A DNA stretch of 64,000 nt from Rhizobium leguminosarum bv. trifolii WSM2297 (GCF_000271845.1 NZ_JH719395.1:3978361-4042360); one strand, 5' to 3'. Positions 1 to 9,204 are shown, numbered from the stretch's first letter. Made by a program: numbers and translations. Notes: generated from the letters alone by a model not told the origin.

Positions 1-642
1 GCCGACGAGGCGGTGGGCGCGATCGTGCTCACCGGTTCCGAGCGCGCCTTTGCCGCCGGAGCCGATATCAAGGAGATGCAGCCGCTTGCCTTCGCCGATA
101 TCTATAAGAGTGATTTCATCGGCGGCTGGGATGAGGTCGCCAAGGCCCGCAAACCGGTGATCGCTGCCGTCAGCGGCTTTGCCCTCGGCGGCGGCTGCGA
201 GCTCGCCATGATGTGCGATTTCATCATCGCCTCGGAGACGGCGAAGTTCGGCCAGCCGGAAATCACCCTCGGCGTCATTCCCGGCATGGGCGGTTCGCAG
301 CGGCTGACGCGCGCCGTCGGCAAGGCGAAGGCCATGGATCTGATCCTGACCGGCCGCATGATGGATGCGGCGGAGGCCGAACGCTCGGGACTCGTTTCGC
401 GTGTGGTGGCGCCCGAGCGTCTTCTCGACGAGGCTTTCGCCGCGGCCGAAAAGATTGCCTCGCTTTCTCAGCCTTCGGTCCTGATGGCCAAGGAGGCGGT
501 CAACCGCGCCTTCGAGACGACACTGGAAGAGGGTTTGCGTTTCGAGCGCCGGCTGTTCCACAGCCTCTTTGCCACCGACGACCAGAAAGAAGGCATGGCG
601 GCCTTCGTCGAGAAGCGCAAACCGGCTTTTACGCACCGTTGA
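1..642 (+). CDS. Enoyl-CoA hydratase (crotonase family), 5' end cut by the window
   Basis: The open frame runs in from base 1, so the N-terminus lies outside the window; about 213 C-terminal residues are visible. The product should hydrate trans-2-enoyl-CoA to 3-hydroxyacyl-CoA in fatty-acid beta-oxidation in the cytoplasm. Visible crotonase marks are the oxyanion-hole loop around AAGADIKEM, the first catalytic-Glu segment [12 protein letters not shown] and the second, [17 protein letters not shown]. The tail ends in the usual helix with EKRKPAF. A typical family member has about 257 residues, so roughly 45 are missing. The substrate chain length cannot be told from this. A promoter for rpsT follows, so the gene probably ends its own unit. 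Confidence 0.93.
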   Translation, partial: ADEAVGAIVLTGSERAFAAGADIKEMQPLAFADIYKSDFIGGWDEVAKARKPVIAAVSGFALGGGCELAMMCDFIIASETAKFGQPEITLGVIPGMGGSQRLTRAVGKAKAMDLILTGRMMDAAEAERSGLVSRVVAPERLLDEAFAAAEKIASLSQPSVLMAKEAVNRAFETTLEEGLRFERRLFHSLFATDDQKEGMAAFVEKRKPAFTHR

Positions 643-684
643 ATGCTTTTAGGCGGTTCCCGCTGCAAAGCTTGAAAATCCGCG

Positions 685-713
685 TTGACGTGGGCCGGCT
701 TTAGAGTTATATG
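685..713 (+). promoter_or_regulatory. Candidate sigma-70 promoter of rpsT
   Basis: TTGACG (685-690), a 17-base spacer and TATATG (708-713) match the rhizobial housekeeping pattern of CTTGAC and CTATAT closely. Transcription would start near 720, giving a leader of about 115 bases before rpsT. This is read by eye from the sequence. Confidence 0.6.
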
Positions 714-833
714 CCCGCCCACGGTTCGGAAAGCCGGTTTGGTTTTCCGCGATTGCTCCCGCATTGCTGGATTTTGTGGCCGCAGGGCCCGCGGTAATGG
801 CGGAGTTTGTTCGAATTCTTGAGAGAGGCATCC

Positions 834-1112
834 ATGGCCAATACAACTTCGGCGAAAAAAGCGACCCGCAAGATCGCCCGCCGTACCGACGTCAATAAGG
901 CTCGTCGCTCGCGCGTTCGTACTTTCGTTCGCCAGGTCGAAGAGGCTATCGCATCCGGCGACGCCGCCAAGGCGAAGGAAGCTTTCCTGGCCGCTCAGCC
1001 CGAGCTTGCCCGCGCCGCCAGCAAGGGCGTGCTGCACGCCAACACGGCATCGCGCAAGGTCTCGCGTCTGGCCGCTCGTGTGAAGGCTCTTTCGGTCACC
1101 GCGACAGCGTAA
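834..1112 (+). CDS. rpsT: 30S ribosomal protein S20
   Basis: A 92-residue, lysine- and arginine-rich protein beginning [17 protein letters not shown], which is the S20 N-terminus. S20 binds 16S rRNA and helps assemble the small subunit. The ATG at 834 was chosen because a GAGAGAGG-type ribosome binding site lies just before it and because S20 homology starts there; an in-frame upstream extension from 807 has no homology. The length is close to the family norm of about 88. It stands alone between its own promoter (685-713) and a strong terminator (1143-1168). Confidence 0.97.
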   Translation: MANTTSAKKATRKIARRTDVNKARRSRVRTFVRQVEEAIASGDAAKAKEAFLAAQPELARAASKGVLHANTASRKVSRLAARVKALSVTATA

Positions 1113-1142
1113 TCTTCCATTAACGACCTCTTCGTTATGATT

Positions 1143-1168
1143 AGCCCGGTAATTTTACCGGGCTTTTT
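1143..1168 (+). terminator. Rho-independent terminator of rpsT
   Basis: A perfect 10-bp stem, AGCCCGGTAA (1143-1152) against TTACCGGGCT (1155-1164), is followed directly by a run of T. It begins 30 bases after the rpsT stop codon. Confidence 0.9.
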
Positions 1169-1169
1169 C

Positions 1170-1441
1170 GATTCCGCCGATCAGCTCCTGTATGGTTAAT
1201 CTCACGACAGTTTCGTGTCAGCGCCATGACAGGAAAAAGCATTTAAAAACAAAAACTTGCGCAAGGATGCTTCGACACTGCGCGACTCTGCCCCACGCTT
1301 CCGTGACCAGGGGGGAGTCAAGAAGATTTTTATTTTTTTTCTTTCCATGCGTGTCAAAATAGCCCGAACGGGGAATCTCCTTGATTCAAAAGCGATTCTT
1401 TTTTGACGGTGGTGTGACGCCCGAAAAGGGTGGGCGGAGTC
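1170..1441. promoter_or_regulatory. Cluster of seven GANTC (CcrM) methylation sites upstream of dnaA
   Basis: GANTC occurs at 1170, 1284, 1315, 1373, 1383, 1394 and 1437. Six of these fall within 158 bases, where chance would give fewer than one. GANTC is the target of the alphaproteobacterial cell-cycle methylase CcrM, and in Caulobacter the methylation state of such sites affects dnaA transcription. The stretch also has an AT-rich tract at 1322-1341. No open reading frame is supported here. Any role in dnaA control is inference. Confidence 0.55.
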
Positions 1442-1969
1442 AATGGCCGCTTCTTAATTTTGCGTAAAATTCATCGTTGATATTGCCTTTTGATCCTGCC
1501 TAAATGGCCTCCAACAAAGGGCGCGGACATCACCTGCAGAGGCTCGGTCTTAACTGCCACGTCGGCAGGGCGATAAGTTTGTGCCATTTGTTACGGAGCC
1601 TTGCGCTTCCGTTTTTTCAAGCACTTGACGGATTTGGGCCGTAACGTGGCTGTTACGGGCAGGGATGTTTTGTGTCTTCGGCAGCCACACGTTTAAGGCG
1701 AGGTCGCCGGAGAAGGTTAAAGTAATATTGCGTTCGGGCTGGTCGGCCGAAAACGAGGATCGACCGCCAGCCTGGCACGGAAAGCCGATGAAGGTTGCCG
1801 CATGACTGCGGTCCCTGCAACGGAATTTTGTGCCGGTCCCTTCGGGGGCAGTGTTTGAGTGAACCGGCAGGCAAGCGGCTTCATGAGGATGCCGTCAGCT
1901 CGCCAAAGCGGGGAATAATCGGGCGGCTATTTTAGCGGAAGCCGCCCGGTGGAATTGAAAGGCGGCATT
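1442..1969 (+). other. Long non-coding region upstream of dnaA, with short inverted repeats
   Basis: No credible gene was seen. The heptamer GTTACGG occurs at 1590-1596 and 1652-1658, and its complement CCGTAAC at 1639-1645; the last two form an inverted repeat with a 6-base spacer. A CTTGAC-like -35 box lies at 1624-1629, but there is no convincing -10 box 17 bases on. TTAA-N7-TAAA near 1454 is one mismatch from the CtrA consensus. No match to the TTATCCACA DnaA box was found. Confidence 0.4.
1920..1948 (+). other. Hairpin in the dnaA leader
   Basis: CGGGCGGCT (1920-1928) pairs perfectly with AGCCGCCCG (1940-1948) across an 11-base loop. It lies 21 bases before the ATG at 1970 and 123 bases before the one at 2072. 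No T-run follows, so it is not a classical terminator; it could affect translation or RNA stability. Confidence 0.45.
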
Positions 1970-2071
1970 ATGCAGATGAATACGATGACGGCGGGCGGGC
2001 TCGACAATGGGGATGTGGCGCCGCAGACGTTTGGCTCCATTCGCCTTGAAGCGGGAGAAACAAAGGCGGAA

Positions 2072-3520
2072 ATGCAGCACAGCATCTTGTTTGAGCGCGT
2101 CAACGCGCGCTTGAAGGCACAGGTCGGTCCTGACGTTTATGCCAGCTGGTTCGCCAGGCTGAAGCTTCATTCGGTATCGAAGAGCGTGGTTCGCCTGTCG
2201 GTTCCCACCACCTTCCTGAAGTCGTGGATCAACAATCGTTATCTCGATCTCATCACCGGTCTGTTCCAGGCCGAGGATCCGGAAATTCTGAAGATCGAAG
2301 TCCTGGTGCGCACGGCGACACGCAGCGGCACGAAGGCGCTCGATGAGGCGGTCCAGCCCGAGCCGGTCGTTGCGCCCCAGGCGCGCCGTCCCGCAAGCGC
2401 CCAGCCGGCCGGTCAGGCCGTCCAGCAGGCGGTTTCCTCCGTTGCCGCGGCAAGGCCCGCAAGCTTTGGCTCGCCGCTTTTCGGTTCGCCGCTCGATAGC
2501 CGCTTCACCTTCGACACCTTCGTCGAAGGCAGCTCGAACCGCGTCGCGCTTGCCGCGGCAAAGACGATCGCCGAAGCCGGGTCCGGCGCCGTGCGTTTCA
2601 ATCCACTGTTCATCCATTCGACGGTCGGTCTCGGCAAGACCCACCTGCTGCAGGCGATTGCCAATGCGGCGGTGCAGAACCCGCGGGCACTGCGCGTCGT
2701 CTATCTGACGGCGGAATACTTCATGTGGCGCTTCGCCACCGCGATCCGCGACAACGATGCGCTGACGCTGAAGGATTCGCTGCGCAACATCGATCTCCTG
2801 ATCATCGACGACATGCAGTTCCTGCAGGGCAAGATGATCCAGCATGAGTTCTGCCATCTGCTCAACATGCTGCTCGACAGCGCCAAGCAGGTGGTCGTCG
2901 CTGCCGACCGCGCCCCCTGGGAGCTGGAATCACTCGATCCTCGCGTCCGCTCGCGCCTGCAGGGCGGTGTGGCGATCGAATTCGACGCGCCGGATTATGA
3001 GATGCGCCTCGAGATCCTCAGGCGTCGCCTTGCTGCGGCCCGGCTTGAAGATCCGTCGTTGGAAATTCCGGCTGAACTGCTCCAGCACGTCGCCCGCAAC
3101 GTCACGGCCAGCGGCCGCGAGCTGGAAGGCGCTTTCAACCAGCTGGTCTTCCGCCGCTCCTTCGAGCCGAACCTGTCGATCGAGCGCGTCGACGAACTGC
3201 TGGCCCATCTCGTCGGCTCCGGCGAACCGCGCCGCGTGCGCATCGAGGACATCCAGCGCATCGTCGCCAGGCACTACAATGTCTCGCGCCAGGAACTGGT
3301 CTCCAATCGCCGCACCCGCGTCATCGTCAAGCCGCGCCAGATCGCCATGTATCTGTCGAAGACGCTGACGCCGCGCTCCTTCCCCGAGATCGGTCGCCGT
3401 TTCGGCGGACGCGATCACACGACCGTGCTGCACGCCGTGCGCAAGATCGAGGAGCTGATTTCCGGCGACACCAAGCTGTCGCACGAAGTCGAGCTTCTGA
3501 AGCGGCTGATCAACGAATAA
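2072..3520 (+). CDS. dnaA: Chromosomal replication initiator DnaA
   Basis: This is the ATP-dependent initiator that binds DnaA boxes and opens the origin. From the ATG at 2072 it has 482 residues. Domain I starts at once ([20 protein letters not shown]). It is followed by an Ala/Pro-rich linker, the AAA+ domain with Walker [10 protein letters not shown] (about residue 185) and Walker [10 protein letters not shown] (about 245), and the DNA-binding domain with the DnaA signature [15 protein letters not shown] near the C-terminus. An AAAGGCGGA ribosome site sits just before 2072. In-frame starts at 1970 (ATG, also with an AAAGG site) and 1949 (GTG) would add 34 or 41 residues with no domain homology. 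The gene is single, with a strong terminator behind it. Confidence 0.97.
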   Translation: MQHSILFERVNARLKAQVGPDVYASWFARLKLHSVSKSVVRLSVPTTFLKSWINNRYLDLITGLFQAEDPEILKIEVLVRTATRSGTKALDEAVQPEPVVAPQARRPASAQPAGQAVQQAVSSVAAARPASFGSPLFGSPLDSRFTFDTFVEGSSNRVALAAAKTIAEAGSGAVRFNPLFIHSTVGLGKTHLLQAIANAAVQNPRALRVVYLTAEYFMWRFATAIRDNDALTLKDSLRNIDLLIIDDMQFLQGKMIQHEFCHLLNMLLDSAKQVVVAADRAPWELESLDPRVRSRLQGGVAIEFDAPDYEMRLEILRRRLAAARLEDPSLEIPAELLQHVARNVTASGRELEGAFNQLVFRRSFEPNLSIERVDELLAHLVGSGEPRRVRIEDIQRIVARHYNVSRQELVSNRRTRVIVKPRQIAMYLSKTLTPRSFPEIGRRFGGRDHTTVLHAVRKIEELISGDTKLSHEVELLKRLINE

Positions 3521-3582
3521 AATTCAAAGTGTTCCAGTGTCGTTTGCGCGTCTGGAAAGATGCGTGACATTCTAAAAATTCG

Positions 3583-3614
3583 ACGGCCGGAAGCGATTCC
3601 GGCCGTTTTCTTTT
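3583..3614 (+). terminator. Rho-independent terminator of dnaA
   Basis: ACGGCCGGAA (3583-3592) pairs with TTCCGGCCGT (3597-3606) around a GCGA tetraloop of the GNRA type, followed by TTTCTTTT. It lies 62 bases after the dnaA stop. Confidence 0.9.
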
Positions 3615-3666
3615 ATAAGCTTTTTATTCTATACCTCCGGCCATCCAATGCCTGTGGCCCGCAAGG

Positions 3667-3700
3667 GTGCAGCGGTTTTGGAATGATGACATAAGACGAA
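3667..3700. repeat. Degenerate copy of a dispersed Rhizobium repeat
   Basis: GTGCAGCGGTTTTGG followed by ATGACAT and an A-rich end resembles the core and right arm of the fuller palindromic copy at 45857-45901. The left arm is mostly lost here. It lies between the dnaA terminator and the next gene. Confidence 0.4.
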
Positions 3701-3732
3701 GAAGCGCCGAAAAGGGCGCAATGGGAGGAATG

Positions 3733-4815
3733 ATGAGTTTCAGAAAGATCGCCGTTCTCGGTCTCGGCAAGGTTGGACGGCTGGCGGCAACGCTGTTGCA
3801 TGAAGGCGGCTTCGAGGTCATTGGTGTCGATGCGCAACTGCCGCTGGGCGACGTCCCGTTCAAGTGCCGCACCGGCGATATCTCCGACCCTGCGGTGATC
3901 CGCGAGCTGCTCTCCAATGTCGAGGCGGTGCTCTCCTGCCTGCCTTATCATTTGAATATCGAGCTGGCGCGCGCCGCCCATCTCGCCGGCATTCATTATT
4001 TCGACCTGACCGAAGACGTCCCCACCACCAATTTCATCATCGAACTGTCGAAGACCGCCCGCGGCCTGATGGCGCCGCAATGCGGCCTGGCCCCGGGTTT
4101 CGTCGGCATTGTCGGCGCCAGCCTGGCCGACGGCTTCGATCGCTGCCGTTCGATCCGCATGCGCGTCGGCGCCTTGCCGCAGCATCCGACGGGACTGCTC
4201 GGCTATGCCTTCAACTGGTCGCCTGAGGGCGTCGTCAACGAATATCTGAATGATTGCGAGGTCATCGAGGGCGGGGTGCGCAAGCTCGTCTCGCCAATGG
4301 AATGGCATGAAACCGTCTATGTCGGCGGCGTCAAGCTCGAAGCCTTCACGACCTCGGGCGGTCTCGGCACCATGTGCGACACCATGCTCGGCAAGATCGA
4401 CAATCTCGACTACAAGACCATGCGTTATCCCGGTCATATGGAACTGATGAATTTCTTCTTCCATGAGCTCCTGATGCGCGACAAGCGCAAGCTTGCCGGC
4501 GAGATCCTGACCAATGCCAAGCCGCCGGTTGAAGACGACGTCGTCTACGTCCATGTCGCCGCCGAAGGCACGGAGACGGGCGGCCTGCGCCGCAAGGAGT
4601 TCGTGCGCGCCTATTACCCGATCGAGATTGCCGGCGCGCGCCGCACGGCGATCGCCTGGACGACGTCGGCCTCCGTCGTCGCCGTCATCGAAATGGTCCG
4701 CGACGGCCTGCTGCCGGCGACCGGCTTCCTACACCAGGAGCATATTCCGCTGGAGATGTTCCTGAAGACGCCGACCGGCAGCCTGTTCAAGGCGGGCGCC
4801 ACCAACCACAGCTGA
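3733..4815 (+). CDS. Saccharopine dehydrogenase-like oxidoreductase
   Basis: A 360-residue protein beginning with a Rossmann fold (IAVLGLGKVGRLAATLL, matching GxGxxG) and continuing with the catalytic region of the saccharopine dehydrogenase/lysine 6-dehydrogenase family (HYFDLTEDV, CGLAPGFVGIVG). Such enzymes act on lysine-derived or similar amino-acid adducts with NAD(P); the substrate here is unknown. The start at 3733 follows a perfect GGGAGGA ribosome site at 3723-3729; ATG at 3730 is also possible. The gene is separated from dnaA by a terminator and converges on hemW. I would not assign it to saccharopine itself without testing. Confidence 0.82.
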   Translation: MSFRKIAVLGLGKVGRLAATLLHEGGFEVIGVDAQLPLGDVPFKCRTGDISDPAVIRELLSNVEAVLSCLPYHLNIELARAAHLAGIHYFDLTEDVPTTNFIIELSKTARGLMAPQCGLAPGFVGIVGASLADGFDRCRSIRMRVGALPQHPTGLLGYAFNWSPEGVVNEYLNDCEVIEGGVRKLVSPMEWHETVYVGGVKLEAFTTSGGLGTMCDTMLGKIDNLDYKTMRYPGHMELMNFFFHELLMRDKRKLAGEILTNAKPPVEDDVVYVHVAAEGTETGGLRRKEFVRAYYPIEIAGARRTAIAWTTSASVVAVIEMVRDGLLPATGFLHQEHIPLEMFLKTPTGSLFKAGATNHS

Positions 4816-4819
4816 AAAA

Positions 4820-4865
4820 TGCCTATCGGTGCGGAGGCGATGTCAAGCCGCCGCACTGATAGGCA
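4820..4865 (-). terminator. Terminator between convergent genes, serving hemW
   Basis: A 15-bp stem with one G-T pair (4820-4834 against 4851-4865) lies between the saccharopine-like gene and hemW. Read leftward, it is followed by ATTTTTC, so it fits as the terminator of the hemW transcript. Rightward there is no T-run. Confidence 0.7.
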
Positions 4866-4880
4866 ATGATCCTATGGACC

Positions 4881-6083
4881 TCAGCAGGCGAGATCGGCGA
4901 CGACGGAATCGAGGATCAGCATGCCTGAGGGTGTGCAGCGGAGGCGTGAATTGCCGATTCGCTCGATGAATTTGTGCTCGAGCAGAAACTCTTCGCGTTT
5001 CGGGTCGAGGTCGCGGCCGGAAAGCTGCTGCCAGCGGGCGAGGTCGACGCCTTCGCGAAGCCGCAGCCCCATCAGCAGCAATTCGTCGGACTGTTCCTCG
5101 TAGCCGAGCCGTTCCTCGTCGAGAATGCCGTGGCCGTCGCGTTCGACCATGTCGAGCCAGGCTTCCGGCTTGCGCTCGGTCGCCGTTGCGATCTTTTCCG
5201 GGCCGCGCGTCAGCCGGCCGTGCGCGCCCGGGCCGATGCCGGCATAATCGCCGTAGCGCCAATAGGTCAGGTTGTGCCGGCTTTCAGCGCCCGGCCGGGC
5301 ATGGTTGGAGACCTCGTAGGCGGGCATGCCTTCGCGCGCCGTGATCTCCTGCGTTGCCTCGTAGAGCACGGCCGATTGCTCGCCATCCGGCACGATGAGC
5401 TTGCCGGATTTGTGCAGGCCGTAGAAGGGCGTGCCTTCCTCGATAGTCAGCTGATAGAGCGAGAGGTGGTCGACCGCATAGGAGATCGCCTCTCTCAGCT
5501 CTTTTTCCCATTCTTCGACCGTCTGGTCCGGCCGGGCATAGATCAGATCGAAGGACATGCGCGGGAAAATCTCGCGCGCCAGCCGGATCGCCTTCAGCGC
5601 GTCGGCGACATCATGCAGCCGGCCGAGGAATTTCAGGTCCCGGTCGTTCAGCGCCTGCACGCCGAGCGAGACGCGGTTGACGCCGGCCGCCCGGTAGCCG
5701 CGGAAGCGCTCGGCCTCGACGCTGGACGGATTGGCCTCCATGGTAATCTCGATGCCCGCGGGCACATGCCAGTGTCTCGCGATGCCGTCGAGAATGGCCG
5801 AGACCGTTTCCGGCTTCATCAGCGAGGGCGTGCCGCCGCCGAGGAAGATGCTCGTCACCGTCTTCGGGCCGCTCATTGCCCTGACCGTCGCCATCTCCTT
5901 CAGGAAGGCTGATGCAAAGCGCTCCTGGTCCACCGGCTGGTGGCGCACATGGCTGTTGAAATCGCAATAGGGACACTTCGCAGCGCAGAACGGCCAATGC
6001 ACATAGACGCCGAAGCCGGGCTCGCCGGTATCGGGCAGCAGTGCGGCGTCGCGTGAGGGGCTTGGCGTGTCGAAATTGTCCAC
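4881..6083 (-). CDS. hemW: Radical SAM heme chaperone HemW
   Basis: A 400-residue member of the HemN/HemW family. The radical-SAM cluster motif CAAKCPYCDF (CX3CX2C) is at about residues 33-41 after YVHWPFC, and the HemN C-terminal domain follows. The family was long called oxygen-independent coproporphyrinogen oxidase, but short members like this one are HemW, a heme-transfer protein. The start is GTG, with an AAGG site overlapping the end of rdgB, whose stop lies 9 bases upstream. It is the last gene of a leftward run rph-VOC-rdgB-hemW, and its 3' end has a terminator at 4820-4865. Confidence 0.93.
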   Translation of the reverse strand: MDNFDTPSPSRDAALLPDTGEPGFGVYVHWPFCAAKCPYCDFNSHVRHQPVDQERFASAFLKEMATVRAMSGPKTVTSIFLGGGTPSLMKPETVSAILDGIARHWHVPAGIEITMEANPSSVEAERFRGYRAAGVNRVSLGVQALNDRDLKFLGRLHDVADALKAIRLAREIFPRMSFDLIYARPDQTVEEWEKELREAISYAVDHLSLYQLTIEEGTPFYGLHKSGKLIVPDGEQSAVLYEATQEITAREGMPAYEVSNHARPGAESRHNLTYWRYGDYAGIGPGAHGRLTRGPEKIATATERKPEAWLDMVERDGHGILDEERLGYEEQSDELLLMGLRLREGVDLARWQQLSGRDLDPKREEFLLEHKFIERIGNSRLRCTPSGMLILDSVVADLAC

Positions 6084-6092
6084 GTGGTGACC

Positions 6093-6737
6093 TTATGCCT
6101 CCAGGCAGGTTTCGACAAAGAGTTTGAAGGCACGGGCCCGATGCGACAGCGCCTGCGGCTTGCCGACGCTCCAGCCGTGTTTTTCCTCGCTGCTCATCTC
6201 ACCGAAGGTGGTGTCGTAACCCTCGGGCTGGAAAACCGGATCGTAGCCGAAGCCCTGAGTGCCGCGCGGCGGCCAGGCGACGCTGCCCTCCACCTCGCCG
6301 CGGAAGAGCTCCGTATGCCCGTCCGGCCAGGCAAGGCAGAGCACGCTGACGAAACGCGCGCCACGCTGTTCCGGCTTGGTCGCGCCGGCATCCTGCAGCG
6401 CCTTTTCCACCTTCGCCATCGCCATGTCGAAATCACGTGTGCCGTCCGAGGTCTCCGCCCAATTGGCGGTGTAGACGCCGGGGTCGCCGTCAAGCGCATC
6501 GACCACCAGCCCGGAATCGTCCGACAGTGCCGGCATGCCGGCGGCATTGGCCGAGGCGACCGCCTTGATCGTCGCATTCTCCTCGAAGCTCGTGCCGGTT
6601 TCGTCAGGCTCGACGAAATTCAGCTCGGCCGCCGACTTGGCGGTGAAGCCGAGCGGGCCGATCAATTCCTGGATCTCGCGGATCTTGCCGGCATTGTGGC
6701 TGGCAACGACAATAGTCTTCGTTTCGAGCTTGCGCAT
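6093..6737 (-). CDS. rdgB: Non-canonical purine NTP pyrophosphatase (RdgB/HAM1)
   Basis: A 214-residue house-cleaning enzyme that hydrolyses dITP, XTP and similar deaminated purine nucleotides to monophosphates. The family substrate-binding motif [10 protein letters not shown] appears at about residues 13-22, and the conserved [11 protein letters not shown] segment near residue 70 is present, as is the GFGYDPVF loop. The length is typical (about 200). The start codon directly follows the stop of the VOC gene, which indicates translational coupling in the rph-VOC-rdgB-hemW run. Confidence 0.96.
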   Translation of the reverse strand: MRKLETKTIVVASHNAGKIREIQELIGPLGFTAKSAAELNFVEPDETGTSFEENATIKAVASANAAGMPALSDDSGLVVDALDGDPGVYTANWAETSDGTRDFDMAMAKVEKALQDAGATKPEQRGARFVSVLCLAWPDGHTELFRGEVEGSVAWPPRGTQGFGYDPVFQPEGYDTTFGEMSSEEKHGWSVGKPQALSHRARAFKLFVETCLEA

Positions 6738-7163
6738 TCAGATATCCTGTTCGATGCCCCAGATTTTAGCCTCCGCGCATTCCAGGCTGTTGCCGGCGGG
6801 ATCGCGGAAATAGATCGAGCGGCCGCCGTTCGGCCAATGCACTTCGGATTCGATCGTCACACCGGCCGCTCTCAACCGCCCAGCCATGGCATCGATATTG
6901 CGGCCGGAGACCCTGAAGCAGGCGTGGCCTTGCCCGGTCGTGCCGTGCGGCGGCACCTGCAGCGCGTCGGGCGCCGGCGGCTTCACGGTTTCCTCGGGGT
7001 TGAAGATCAGGAGAACGCCGGGGCCGCAACGGAAGAAGACATGCCGGTTGGCAGCGCGGGTAATCTTTTCAAGTCCGAGAACGTTCTCGTAGAACGTCTC
7101 GGCCTCATCGAGATCCCGCGCATAGAGCGCCGTTTCCAACATGCCTTCCAGCATGGGGTTCAT
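6738..7163 (-). CDS. VOC/glyoxalase-family protein
   Basis: A 141-residue protein with the paired beta-alpha-beta fold of vicinal-oxygen-chelate enzymes: [18 protein letters not shown] at the start, GHACFRV in the middle, and [14 protein letters not shown] at the end with a metal-ligand-type Glu. The reaction is not known; members include glyoxalases, dioxygenases and resistance proteins. The ATG at 7163 overlaps the stop of rph in an ATGA arrangement, so the two are translationally coupled. A longer in-frame extension upstream runs inside rph and is not coding. Confidence 0.85.
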   Translation of the reverse strand: MNPMLEGMLETALYARDLDEAETFYENVLGLEKITRAANRHVFFRCGPGVLLIFNPEETVKPPAPDALQVPPHGTTGQGHACFRVSGRNIDAMAGRLRAAGVTIESEVHWPNGGRSIYFRDPAGNSLECAEAKIWGIEQDI

Positions 7164-7879
7164 CCCGCAATCGCCTGTTTCTGCAGGGCGACGAGTTCGC
7201 CGATGCCGTTCTTGGCAAGACCCATCAGCGAGGTGAATTCCTCTTCGGAAAACGGCGTGCCTTCGGCCGTGCCCTGGATTTCGACGATGCCGCCAGCGCC
7301 GGTCATCACGAAGTTGGCGTCGGTCTCGGCCGAGGAATCCTCGAGGTAATCGAGGTCGATCACCGGCTGGCTGGCGAAAACGCCGCAGGAGATGGCGGCG
7401 ACATGGTCCTTGAGGACCCGGTCGACCTTGATCATGTTGCGGCTTTCCATCCATTTCAGGCAGTCGTAAAGCGCAATCCAGCCGCCGGTGATCGAGGCTG
7501 TCCGGGTACCGCCATCGGCCTGGATGACGTCGCAATCAAGGGTGATCTGCCGCTCGCCGAGCGCCTGCAGATCGACGACGGCGCGCAGCGACCGGCCGAT
7601 CAGCCGTTGGATTTCCTGGGTGCGGCCGCCCTGCTTACCGGCGGCGGCCTCGCGCTTCATGCGCTCGCCGGTCGCCCGCGGCAGCATGCCGTATTCGGCC
7701 GTGACCCAGCCCTTGCCGGTATTGCGCAGCCATGGCGGCGTCTTTTCTTCGAGGCTGGCGGTGCAGAGCACATGCGTATCGCCGAATTTCACCAGGCAGG
7801 AGCCTTCCGCATGCTTGGAAAAATTGCGCTCGAACGAGACCTTGCGCATCTGGTCGATTTTTCTGCCTGAAGGCCGCAT
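7160..7879 (-). CDS. rph: Ribonuclease PH
   Basis: A 239-residue phosphorolytic exoribonuclease that trims the 3' ends of tRNA precursors. The sequence begins [17 protein letters not shown] and contains the family segments [16 protein letters not shown] and [15 protein letters not shown]; the length matches the family (about 238). It is transcribed away from hrcA, with a 127-base intergenic region between them. It is the first gene of a run with the VOC gene, rdgB and hemW. Confidence 0.97.
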   Translation of the reverse strand: MRPSGRKIDQMRKVSFERNFSKHAEGSCLVKFGDTHVLCTASLEEKTPPWLRNTGKGWVTAEYGMLPRATGERMKREAAAGKQGGRTQEIQRLIGRSLRAVVDLQALGERQITLDCDVIQADGGTRTASITGGWIALYDCLKWMESRNMIKVDRVLKDHVAAISCGVFASQPVIDLDYLEDSSAETDANFVMTGAGGIVEIQGTAEGTPFSEEEFTSLMGLAKNGIGELVALQKQAIAG

Positions 7880-8006
7880 TCTTATCTCCTGGGGTTTGTT
7901 GACCGCTTCTACGATTGGCGGCGCCTATTTGCAAATTCCCTTTTGCCACGGGTGCGAGTTTGACTTAACTTTCGCGAAGTATCATCAGCGCGGGTTCGTA
8001 AGCTTC

Positions 8007-9095
8007 ATGGGCATCAGGTCGACATCGGTTTCGGATGCCGTTGCTGCGCTGGACGAGCGCTCCAGGGAAATTTTTCGCCGCATCGTCGAAGGTTATCTGG
8101 AGAGCGGCGAGCCGCTCGGTTCGCGCAATCTGTCCCGCCTGCTGCCGATGTCGCTGTCGCCGGCCTCGGTGCGCAACGTCATGAGCGATCTGGAAGATCT
8201 CGGCCTGATCTATTCGCCGCACACCAGCGCCGGCCGGCTGCCGACCCAGATCGGCCTGCGCTTCTTCGTCGATGCCTTCATGCAGGTCGGCGACCTCTCG
8301 GCCGAGGACCGCGCCAGCATCGATCGGCAGGTGCGGGCCGAAAGCGGCGGCAATCCGGTGGAATCGATGATGAACGAGGCGAGCCGCATGCTGTCGGGCA
8401 TTTCGCGCGGCGCCGGCCTCGTCATCACCTCGAAAAGCGATCCGGTGCTGAAACATGTCGAGTTCATTCGGCTGGAGCCGACAAAGGCGCTTGCCGTACT
8501 CGTCGGCGATCACGATCAGGTGGAAAATCGTATTATCGAGCTGCCGGCGGGCGTCACTTCCTCGCAGCTGGCGGAGGCGGCGAATTTTCTCAATGCCCAC
8601 ATGTCCGGCCAGACCCTGCCGGAGCTCCGCAAACAATTGAGCCAGCTGAAGGACAACGTCCGTCACGAGCTCGATGCCCTGTCGCGTGATCTCGTCGAGC
8701 GCGGCATCGCCGTCTGGGCCGGCAGCCCGGACGAGGGAAAGCCGACGCAGCTGATCATCCGCGGCCGCGCCAACCTGCTCGAAGGCCTCGCCGGCGCCGA
8801 GGATCTCGACCGGCTGCGCCTGCTGTTCGACGATCTCGAAAAGAAGGACAGCCTGATCGAGATCCTCAATCTCGCCGAAACCGGTTCGGGCGTGCGCATC
8901 TTCATCGGTTCGGAAAACAAGCTGTTTTCGCTGTCCGGCTCGTCGCTGATCGTCGCGCCCTATCGTGACGACGACGATCGCATCGTCGGCGCCGTCGGCG
9001 TCATCGGCCCGACCCGGCTCAATTATTCCCGCATCGTGCCGATGGTGGACTATACCGCCCAGCTCGTTTCCCGGCTTTCGCGCAATCCGCTTTGA
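8007..9095 (+). CDS. hrcA: Heat-inducible transcription repressor HrcA
   Basis: A 362-residue repressor that binds the CIRCE operator (normally in front of groESL) and loses activity when GroEL is occupied. The N-terminal winged helix includes RSREIFRRIVEGYLESGEPLGSR-type sequence, then the HrcA core (SSSLIVAPYRDDD, GVIGPTRLNYSRIVPMVDY). The start at 8007 is the ATG where homology begins; a long in-frame extension upstream crosses rph on the other strand and is not coding. No CIRCE palindrome is visible in its own upstream region. grpE follows 109 bases downstream. Confidence 0.96.
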   Translation: MGIRSTSVSDAVAALDERSREIFRRIVEGYLESGEPLGSRNLSRLLPMSLSPASVRNVMSDLEDLGLIYSPHTSAGRLPTQIGLRFFVDAFMQVGDLSAEDRASIDRQVRAESGGNPVESMMNEASRMLSGISRGAGLVITSKSDPVLKHVEFIRLEPTKALAVLVGDHDQVENRIIELPAGVTSSQLAEAANFLNAHMSGQTLPELRKQLSQLKDNVRHELDALSRDLVERGIAVWAGSPDEGKPTQLIIRGRANLLEGLAGAEDLDRLRLLFDDLEKKDSLIEILNLAETGSGVRIFIGSENKLFSLSGSSLIVAPYRDDDDRIVGAVGVIGPTRLNYSRIVPMVDYTAQLVSRLSRNPL

Positions 9096-9141
9096 CCAGT
9101 TTGACGAAGACCGCGGAATTTTCGCTTCTTTGTCACGCAGA

Positions 9142-9170
9142 CTTGATTTTTTTCGGTCAAACCTCGATAT
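9142..9170 (+). promoter_or_regulatory. Candidate heat-shock (RpoH) promoter of grpE
   Basis: CTTGATT (9142-9148), 14 bases, then CTCGATAT (9163-9170) has the same spacing as the stronger RpoH-like promoter before the small heat-shock gene (11021-11049). It could also be read as a sigma-70 site (CTTGAT, 17 bases, CGATAT). It lies 35 bases before the grpE start. Confidence 0.45.
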
Positions 9171-9204
9171 CGGGCGCATCTGAAGACACCAACCGGAGAC
9201 CGTC

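Noticed and set aside
1113..1969. Chromosomal origin (oriC) next to dnaA
   Set aside because: No DnaA-box cluster matching TTATCCACA is visible. In Caulobacter and, to my knowledge, in rhizobia, the origin lies near hemE, away from dnaA.
7880..8006. CIRCE operator upstream of hrcA
   Set aside because: No TTAGCACTC-N9-GAGTGCTAA or close match was found.
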